From Gelatoporia subvermispora B (Eukaryota > Basidiomycota > Agaricomycetes > Polyporales > Gelatoporiaceae): a stretch of 31,008 nucleotides of DNA. The notes below the pieces were generated by a model that saw only the letters and a list, made by a program, of their open reading frames with translations, was not told where the DNA came from and did not search any database. Of this stretch, positions 1-7,980 are shown in pieces. Every line of letters begins with the position of its first letter. Position 1 is the stretch's first letter. The stretch covers positions 1,059,422 through 1,090,429 of the forward strand of contig KB445791.1 in NCBI GenBank assembly GCA_000320605.2, given 5' to 3'. The translations under genes were made by a program, and so were the position numbers.

Positions 1-45
1 AAGAGGACGAGGACGAGTAAGGACGAGGCGTGAGGGGAAGGCTGA

Positions 46-204
46 GCCTGGGAGCAAGCGGATGAAGATTCGGATTTGGGTGAACATTCAGACAGTGATG
101 GAGATAAGGACGAGGAGAATGAGATTTCGGATGAAAACGACGACGAGGATGAAGTGGATACGGATCGGAATGTATTTAACTTGACCAGACATGCTCCATT
201 GTAA
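46..204 (+). CDS. 3' end of an acidic protein (partial, left edge)
   Basis: The frame is open from about position 46 to a TAA at 202-204 and encodes a strongly acidic tail rich in Asp, Glu and Ser, with runs such as DGDKDEENEISDENDDEDE, ending in NLTRHAPL. Two in-frame stops (31-33 and 43-45) lie just upstream, so this can only be a last exon whose acceptor lies around 40-50, or a degraded gene end. No domain is visible. Similar acidic tails occur in many fungal nuclear proteins and in KDZ-type transposon proteins, but the family cannot be named from this fragment. Confidence 0.3.
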   Translation, partial: AWEQADEDSDLGEHSDSDGDKDEENEISDENDDEDEVDTDRNVFNLTRHAPL

Positions 205-341
205 ATAACGGGATTCTAAATTGGGACGCATATCAAATTGGGCCGCATGTCCAATCACTTGAGATGTGGGCGTCGATGATGTCCTGCCCTTGACTTGCAG
301 CTTCCTTCTTGACCACATCTTGCTCTGCGTCTTCATGCATC

Positions 342-2422
342 ATGTCTAACTATCGCGAGACTACTAATCGTCCATCCTCAATTTGTTCCGATGATGATTC
401 AACTGAGTGTGAGAGACAGTCCTCGGAGACACGCTCAAGCGCGAGCAGGCGAGGAAGCAAAGGAGGAAAAGAAAGGTACTTGACTAGAAGCGAGAGCTGC
501 GTCTTACATACGCTGACCATGAAATCAGAGATATTGAACCACACTGGGGAGCGAGTGGTCGATGGATTGCCCGCGGACTTAACCCTACTGCAAATGTCCT
601 GATGGTGTTGCTGGTGGGATGCAATGTCATCTTAGGGCTTGAAGATCAGGAAGGCCTTGATCTGGCCAATAAGCTAAGGTGATGTTATACATACCGATAA
701 GTGCGACATAGACTAATGTGGGTGTTTCAGCCCTAATGATCATGCTGATTGTCTGCGCGTGTTTTGTGGTTGGATGCACAGTCTTAACCGGGAACACCAG
801 GATGAATTCAAGTGTATGACTGCGGGCAAGGTAGACGAGCTCACACGACAGGTAAATTGGCGGAGTAATGCGACGCATATATGCTGTGCGCAGGCGAGGG
901 TGTTGGCTATATGCACATACATCGCGCATATAGTCAGTGCCTTGGCCTGGGGGTAGACTATATGCGGGTAATATGCACGTGGTATTCACTGATGTATGTC
1001 ACAGTTGACCAAAGTGGTCAATAGAACGCAATCTGATGACACCACTGGCCTCAAGAATGCGATCGAGAAGTATGCAATGAAAAATCCCAAAACAGAGAGT
1101 CTTCAGCCACCGCTGAGTAGAACCAATAAGGCTAATTGGGGTTTCAATCACCCTCAGCTAGCACGTCTATTGTGCCCTGCAAAGTACATCATGAAGTACA
1201 ATGAAGATCCAGCTAGGTGAGTGTCGTGTGAATGATGCGACAGGGGACTCGGCACTGAGAGATGGCGCAATGCGTACAGGGCTCGCGAGAAGTTGCGATG
1301 CGGGGACTTCAAGGTCACGGCAAGACAATGGCCGTACTTCTTGTACGACGAAAACGAGTTCGATCCAGATGATGTGGAAAAGGGCTTGTTGCTCGGTCAT
1401 GCTCTGAAACGGGTACGTGATGACGTTGCAGCGTAACCTCATGCTGACATGAAGACAGGTTTTGCAGCATGTGTTGACTTCTTCAAGTTTGGCTCTAGTA
1501 GATGTGCATGCGGGGGCCGCTGGAAGTCGCTCGCACAACGCGGCGTTACACAACATGACCTCGTTGACGCCGTATGTGATCGCCTACGTGGCATTGCAGG
1601 TGCGTCATTGCGGGTGGGGAATGCACTAAATTTCACTATGTGTAAACAGGTTCGATTTGCAATGTCTTCGACGGAGAGGTGGACCAACGGAGTCGCTGAT
1701 AGGGCGTTTAATTATCAAGATTTCTATTTTGCGATTGCAGACTGCCTTGAGGAGGGGCTGAAGTCAGAGCCGCAGGACAAATGGGCTGTTGAGACAATGA
1801 AAAAGTTGAACAAGTGGGTAATCACCCTGCTATTGGACGACACTAACTGCTTTACAGGAGTGTATTTGGACACGAAGACGGGCAGCGTGTAAACAGAAGC
1901 GGAGATGACTCTGACTCTGACAGCGACTGCAACATGGAGAGGATGCGGGCTGCGTGCAAAGTGTGTGAGCAGCAAGGGTCAAGATCAGCAGACATAAGGA
2001 CGCCCGAGCTGCCGCCAGCTACTCGCGCGCCATTGCCGATGACTCCAATAGGTGATGAGTACGATGTGCCGAGTCCGGAGGCGTTCGAAGACGAGATAGA
2101 TGGGGCCGAGTTACCCAGTGTCAGCGAGCGGCGTGGTTTGCCTACTGAAAATGGTATCTGCTTTGGGTTCTGGACTGCGGGAAGCTGCTAAATGAATCGT
2201 GTGCGAGCAGGACCGGCGAGGTTTAGACTGAAGCGAAAGAAAGCCCCACTGGCAGAAGATGTGCCTGACAAAGAGCATGTGACGGCGCTGAGCGAGCCAA
2301 CGATGGCCCAAGGCAAACGAGCATGCGGCGCAGACAAGGTTCACCAAGATCCGGTGCAAGCGGAGAAAAGGAGCAGGACAACACAGAAGGCTACCTCAAA
2401 GGGCAAGAGGAAGACGAAGTGA
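342..2422 (+). CDS. DUF6698 domain protein, nine exons, 520 aa
   Basis: Spliced model: 342-475, 529-678, 731-851, 1005-1216, 1280-1412, 1459-1599, 1650-1813, 1858-2153, 2211-2422. All introns are GT-AG and phases agree throughout. The N-terminus is Ser/Asp-rich and presumably disordered. The core has RWIARGLNPTANVLMVLLVG, then GFNHPQLARLLCPAKY, REKLRCGDFKVTARQWPYFLYDE, and after splicing YVIAYVALQVRFAMSS and FNYQDFYFAI. These are the signature blocks of the basidiomycete family DUF6698. The C-terminal 170 residues are polar and end in a Lys/Arg-rich stretch that could act as a nuclear localisation signal. Function is unknown; members are multicopy in agaricomycetes and often sit near transposable elements, as here. 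Exon 1 and its intron (476-528) are the least certain part. The gene appears intact. Confidence 0.8.
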
Positions 2423-3146
2423 TCTGAGCGGCGGCTCCACGCCGCCAGGGTGAGTGAACGTTCGAGGGGGGATACCTACTATTCGGACTGACGTGTTCTG
2501 CTGGGCAGGTCTACGGACATCGGGTGATGGAACGGACAACGCCCAAAGGCGGCAACAGCGGACATGACACTTCTGGGTCTTGGCCCGACAACGAACAGGA
2601 TTTCTTGTGCTTGACTGGTGACTGGTCAAACGTCTGATATCTCATGCTGGCTCTGCATCAACACCGCAACAGTACATCATCGCTGAGTCATAGAACGGCA
2701 TTTCTGAATCTCACGGCGGCTCTCTTGTGCAGTTCTGGGGGCTCACGAGCAGTTCTCTCTTGGCAGAGGTGGTGGTGGGCGGATGGGTCTGAGGTTGCTG
2801 TATGGTGGTGTCTGATTTTATGCCATCTCAAGATATCGTGCTGTACATGTGGTACACTACAATATATTATTCGCTGTTAATTGCCATCGTGGAGTGTGAT
2901 TGGAATCGAGTGTTAGTGCTCATTGGAACGGTAGTGCAAGGCATTGCACAATCAGAGAGCGCAGAAAGATATTGAAATATATTGGGTATCTGTACGGGAG
3001 CTACCGACCAGAGCCATCTGTATGGTGGTTCTGATCTGAAACCAAGGTCATCAGTATTGTCCGGTGAAGTGCTCGCGCTCTGGTGGCTCAGGTGACTCAG
3101 ACGCATAATATATTGCCTTATAAGGTCAGGTCAGAGGCACGCAGTT
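2423..3146. other. Intergenic stretch, no gene seen
   Basis: About 720 bases between the DUF6698 stop and the AT-rich block. Short open frames exist on both strands but none shows a recognisable motif, a plausible intron chain or biased codon use. Base composition falls toward AT-rich from about 2.85 kb onward. Confidence 0.5.
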
Positions 3147-3368
3147 TTGCTGATGTTAGTAGCATTCAACTTGAAACTATATGATTTCCTTGTGATCAGG
3201 ACAGAATGTGAGATAATTTTGATAGGTCTTTTCATTGACAAAATAGGACCAATTATGACCAAGCTTGAAATTGTTGACTCCACAGTCCTTCAGCTTCAAC
3301 TTAAAGCAGGCATTGATAGTGACAATGAGGCAGTGCTTCTATCTGAAATTTATCAGCAGAAGATATGA
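3147..3368 (+). other. AT-rich 73-codon open frame, unrecognised
   Basis: An ATG-started frame with an unusually normal amino acid mix for AT-rich DNA (it contains IGPIMTKLEIVDSTVLQLQL), followed by a stop. It lies immediately outside the palindromic element that begins near 3450-3480. It could be a remnant exon of a transposon gene, but no family is recognised and no flanking exons can be joined to it. Confidence 0.2.
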
Positions 3369-3551
3369 GAGATCTTGGCAACGAGGGCCAGACCTCTTGT
3401 CCACGGCTTGGTTCTGCTAGTTATCTGGTAGATTAACATGCAGGACAAATAATTGTGCATGCTAGCTGTGTCCTCTAAAATTGTACTACAATCTGCTCAT
3501 GACTATGCAGGAAGTGGTATGTTGCTTGTGGCCCAGTTGTCAACACATCAT

Positions 3552-3934
3552 ACAATGTGAGATGTATTGTTAGTAGATCACATACACAATGTGGGACACA
3601 TTGTTAGCGTGATCTATAAGCAATATGGGACACATTGTAGCATATAATTTTAACAACTCTGGAGCACATTGTATGCATCTGTAACAATGTGAGCCATACT
3701 GTAGCACATAAATATAATAATGTGGGCTATAAAGTGACAATCTTTGAAGATTGCAACAGAAAAACTCAACAATATAATGATATATTGCATGTATTTCTAA
3801 ACAATATGGCTCACATTGTAATATTTGTTGGGTACAATGTGCGCCACCTTGTATCAGCTATAAACAATGCGGCTCATATTGTAATGGCTTAACCCAACCC
3901 TAGGTTAGGTTAGTCACAATGTGGCCCATATTGT
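3552..3934. repeat. Left arm array of eight 19-bp palindromes
   Basis: Eight copies of the dyad ACAATGTG-N3-CACATTGT (with point differences) start at 3552, 3586, 3620, 3684, 3801, 3834, 3864 and 3916. The spacings are 34, 34, 64, 117, 33, 30 and 52. Copy 3586-3604 is a perfect dyad with spacer GGA. Every half site begins ACAAT, usually ACAATG. Confidence 0.9.
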
Positions 3935-3963
3935 AATGGCTTAACCTAACCTAGAGTAGGTTA
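3889..3963. repeat. Second palindrome class, left arm (TAGGTTAGGTTA)
   Basis: Two imperfect palindromes with arms of the type TTAACCTAAC / GTTAGGTTA lie at about 3889-3913 and 3941-3963. They alternate with the ACAATGTG dyads. Mirror copies sit in the right arm at about 4527-4551 and 4474-4498. Confidence 0.75.
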
Positions 3964-4505
3964 GTAGGGTGCTTTCAGATTTAGATAATTACAATTGATG
4001 CTATATCAATAGCTTTCATAGTTTACACTATATAGTGATGCAGTAAATTTAATAGTAGCAAAATGCTTCAAGTATACTTCACTGTAATAATGCATACTGG
4101 TGACAAGAAGAATGGAAAATTATAGATAGACACAGGTACAGATTAGTCAGTGCATAAAGGTACATCTAGATATGAATCTAAATGTGCATGGTAGTTTTGA
4201 TCAGAAAGGTAACTTGTGTATAAAGAATATAAATAAACCCTTGTATAGCTCTGTGTGAAAACATAGTGGCCAGCCTCAAGTTATACCAACTAAGCTCCTG
4301 AATCAAACTGCTACTAAAATAAAGGTAAACATTGTTATACATCAGAGTGCTATAAGTCATCTCAGTTTGAAAAGCATAGAATAAATATAAAGTAGTAAAA
4401 TTATTCTTAAAGTCTATATAGAGCATGAATTATAATTGTCTAACCCTGAAACTGTCTAAACCTAGAACTACCCTACCAACCTATTCTAGGTTAGGTTAAG
4501 CCATT

Positions 4506-5080
4506 ACAATATAGGCCACATTGTCACTAACCTAATCTAGGGTTAGGTTAAGCTATTATAATATGAGCCGCATTGTTTATAGCTAATACAATGTGGTACA
4601 CATTGTACCCGGTGGATATGATAATGTGAGTCATATTGTTTAGAAATACATGCAATATACTGTTATATTGTTAAGTTTTTCTATTGCAATCTTTGAAAAT
4701 TGTCACTTTATGGCCCACATTATCACATTTATGTGCTACAATATGGCTCATATTGTTACAGATGTGTACAATGTGCTCCAGGGTTATTATAATTATTTAC
4801 TACAATGTGGCTCACATTGTTACAAATGTGTACAATGTACTTCAAAATTGTTACAATTATTCACTACAATGTGGCTTACATTGTTACAAATGCGTACAAT
4901 GTTCTTCAGAATTATTACAATTATCTACTACAATATGGCTCACGTTGTTACAAATGCATACAATGTGCTCCAGGGTTGTTAAAATTATATGCTACAATGT
5001 GTCCCGTATTGTTTATATATCACACTAACAATGTGTCCCACATTGTGTATATGATGTACTAACAATACATCTCACATTGT
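4506..5080. repeat. Right arm array of eleven 19-bp palindromes
   Basis: Eleven copies of the same dyad start at 4506, 4558, 4588, 4621, 4738, 4802, 4866, 4930, 4994, 5028 and 5062. Read from the outside in, the spacings are 34, 34, 64, 64, 64, 64, 117, 33, 30 and 52. This is the left-arm order plus three additional 64-bp steps. Copy 4802-4820 is a perfect dyad with spacer GCT. Confidence 0.9.
4738..4993. repeat. 64-bp tandem repeat, four units
   Basis: Four consecutive units begin at 4738, 4802, 4866 and 4930, with the next motif at 4994. Each unit holds one 19-bp dyad followed by a conserved segment of the form TACAAATG, TACAATGT, TTCA/CTCC and TTATTACAATTA. The left arm contains only one such unit (3620-3683), so the array expanded in the right arm. 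Because 64 is not a multiple of three, the same peptide (MAHIVTNVYNVLQ-like) recurs in all three forward frames. Confidence 0.9.
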
Positions 5081-5155
5081 ATGAGGTGTCAACAACTGGG
5101 CCACAAGTAACATATCATCTCCTGCACAGTTGTGAGCAAATTGTAGTACAATGCT

Positions 5156-6000
5156 AGAGTCCACTAGTGCGCATGCACCCATCTTCGTTGCACCCATGCC
5201 TGCAGAATTGTGGCCATGGCCTGCTTGTTTCAATATCTCAAAATGGCACTATTCACATATAATGGTCAAAATCTCATTCCACCTAAGCAGTACAGGTGTC
5301 AGTGCTTGTATCTCTCACACAAGTACTGGGCTGTTGACTTACTACACATTTGCATGTCCCTACATTGTCAGTCTTGCAAAGGATGGCATGGTAGAAGTTA
5401 TAGAGTGTGGGCTCCCTGCAGAGAGTTAGAAGGTGAAAGGTGTCTAAAACATTTGAAGATAAAGACAGTTCTTGGCTGCTTGGGAGTTGCACAATATTAA
5501 CTGACATGTAACAACAGGATTCATTGCTCACGTGCACTTGGGGACTTCCCACACTTGCACCATTTGATGGCAACATTGTGGACACCATTAATATCTATTA
5601 TTATCATCTTGCATGGGGCGGATATTACAGGGCATGAGCTGCCTGGATGGTTTAACAAGATAATGAGGCCAAGATTGAGTAAGAATGTGTCTTCCCAGAG
5701 ACCGATGTTCCAAATCTAGAGCAAACATCAAGTCAAGCAGTAGCACAGACAGTAGAATACATTGAATATATATCTTGATATGATGAAAAGAGTAGCAGTA
5801 ATGAGCCGAACATAGGCAAAGCTGGCATTGCAGCAGGCTGGTAAAGCAGTCTTGGCATTGATATATTGCTAGCATTGTCAGGTGAATTGTGCAAGGGAAA
5901 ATGATAGAGGCGTCTTGTAGTTCATTGTGCCGGATGAGTTCGTCAAGATACTCTTGACGATACCTGAGCCGACACTTCACCTGTACCTGCTGAGACAATC
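5156..6000 (-). pseudogene. KDZ-type transposase remnant with CxC zinc-cluster region
   Basis: On the minus strand, 5588-5998 reads RYRQEYLDELIRHNELQD, YQCQDCFTSLLQCQLC and SAHYCYSFHHIKIY. This matches the cysteine-cluster region (CxC2 type) N-terminal to the KDZ transposase domain in agaricomycetes. It is followed by ALDLEHRSLG and, in another frame near 5600-5530, by IDINGVHNVAIKWCKCG. A third segment (about 5490-5350) reads VLDTFHLLTLCREPTLYNFYHAI, and a fourth (about 5255-5165) GHGHNSAGMGATKMGACAL. These are collinear KDZ-family blocks, but they are split among frames by stops and shifts, so the gene is dead. Its continuation is replaced by the palindromic element that starts near 5160; the catalytic half is not seen. 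KDZ proteins act as cut-and-paste DNA transposases. Confidence 0.65.
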
Positions 6001-7980
6001 AACGGTCAGACACCCACTAGAAGATGTCTACTACCTATCGATATCGACCTAAAAGGCCTCTTCTTCTTCGAAATTTCAACAGCCAGATCTATATCAACAT
6101 TGAAGGCCTCGAGCCTGGGACAATTAGAATGTCCTATTAATGTGTGAGTTCTCTTGATTATCCATGTTAGCAGAAAGTACATCTGTGTGAGAGCATTGAG
6201 ACGGTTTGAGAGGGTGGTTTGATAGTCATGTCGGGTGCACAGGGCCATCTTGGACAAACAGGCAGCTGCCAGGGCAAGTATTATCTGAAACACATACTTG
6301 ACACGCAAGCCTTGCTTGTTTATTAGCTCACTTGCTCTGCATGCATAGCAACACAGTATGAAGGCTCACTATACATATCACATTGCCGTTCAAGTATGCC
6401 AATAACATCTTGAAGGTACAGGTCTCCCCTGAGATTCACGGGTGCCACTGCTTCTTCACAAATTGAGTTGATTAGTTGATCAAATCAGAATGCAGCACTA
6501 CTTACCCATGTATGAACCAGTGTACATAGCTAACTGGACATCATGCTCGTACTGACTTGGCCTAATGCCCTTGATATGACTATGGACACCGCAATTACCT
6601 GGAATTGCTCCTGTTAGTAAAATACCCTGCGGGGTGGATATAAGTTATGACAAATGGCATATAGTACTCCGAGCTAGTACAGCCAAGATATTCAGACTTG
6701 CAAAAAGCAAAGCAATTATGACGACAAGTATTGAGCAGAGGACAGGAACACCACATGTAAGTTCACACAGTCGTTGGCATTATTCTCAATTACTCAATCA
6801 TGTCATGTGGAGTTTCCAAACATAACACGTGTATTGCAGATACAAATCAATGATATACAAAATATACTGAAATGACAGGAGAGCAATATGCAAACAACCG
6901 GACAGCTACGCAGCCTGCTTCACAAGCCTGGCCTCCTGCGCACGCTGGTATCTAACTAATCCCACGGCCTTGCTGCCACAACTCTATTTTGTACCAGACC
7001 TGCCAGCCAAGTCTTCAAAATGCTATCGGATAGTACTCACAGGAACATGGGATAAGGGAGGCATACATACCTGGGAAAAGGACTGACCAATAGTCTTGGT
7101 GCCGCTCTGAAAAATATTACCATAGACATATCCAGAAGTTAGCGACTTGGCATGAGAAGGAGAAGCAGTGTCAGTCTGTGATAGTGTAGCACTGCCATGG
7201 CCGTTGGCGTTAAGGATATTGGCAAGCACATTGCTTAGCTAAGTCACTAACATGGGGTTGGTAGTTAAGAGTGAGTTTGTGATCTCTGATCCACAATCAG
7301 TTATAAACTGTGTTAATATGCCTTTGTATAAATTAGTCAGTAAACATGCTTTATCCTGTGATAGCTATGTACCTTCATATTTCTCTACAAGGCAGAGATA
7401 TAGATATGCTACAATCTCACCTAGGCGATTGCTCGGAACAACCTAGCCACCAAGCCAATAGCCAGTCGTGTCATTGCCAACATCCCAGATTGGAAATCTA
7501 ACGCAGTAGAGTTTGTCATGACCATCACCTGACTAGCAATCATGTATTCTAACAGGGAACTTGTCGGCGTGGTGGACCTTCTTGGCCATTGGCTTATGAA
7601 GTACAAAATCTTCACTATCATGTTAGTGCATAACAGTCCATATAAAATCCCTGTAGGTACTAATAGTGAGTATTAGGTTCAACATTGCTAAATGTTGGAT
7701 CATACCTGCTTAAGTGAATTAAATTCTCACATGCAATCCACTGCTGAACTGTGCAGACACCATGATGCCATGCAGGATCCTTATTTATTTGCATAAGGAT
7801 GAGCTAGCCAGACCTTTTCTTGATTGCTTAGAGTTCTTGTTGTTATGCTGCTGCCATGAAGTCCTAGCTCTTTTTGCCTCTGCTTGACAGTTGTCTCACT
7901 TCATTGTGTGTTTTAAATTGCCAATGAGAGCTCGTAGGCTCGGAGCACTCACCCCATAACAATACCATATTCTGCTTTCA
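6001..7980. other. AT-rich gene-poor stretch
   Basis: About 2 kb with only short frames (at most 100 codons) and no recognised motif. The 6006-6308 minus frame abuts the KDZ remnant and could be its degraded N-terminal exon (it is basic near SKKKRPFRS), but I cannot confirm that. No inverted repeats as clear as those at 3.5-5.1 kb were found. Confidence 0.45.

Larger units (their letters stand above)
3472..5160. mobile_element. Large near-palindromic (foldback/MITE-like) element
   Basis: Two long arms are inverted copies of each other. For example, the segment starting at 3481 (TTGTACTACAATCTGCTC) matches the reverse complement of 5151-5134, and the outer arms map by a constant coordinate sum of 8632. 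Similarity is high from about 3481 to 3963 against 4474 to 5151, and weaker inward to about 4130/4310. A degenerate match may continue outward to about 3450/5185. The centre (about 4130-4310) is AT-rich and unpaired. No transposase is encoded inside, so the element would be non-autonomous. Terminal inverted arms filled with subterminal motifs are known from CACTA-like and KDZ-type transposons. No clear target-site duplication was identified, so exact ends are uncertain. Confidence 0.75.

Noticed and set aside
3889..4551. Possible interstitial telomere (TTAGG-like words)
   Set aside because: Only two or three consecutive units, in inverted pairs and not TTAGGG; they are better explained as palindromes of the foldback element.
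4650..5062. Three overlapping forward frames of 85-114 codons with a repeated MAHIVTNVYNVLQ-like peptide
   Set aside because: They are a by-product of the 64-bp tandem repeat. The unit is not a multiple of three, so the same peptide cycles through all frames; no start, intron or motif supports a gene.
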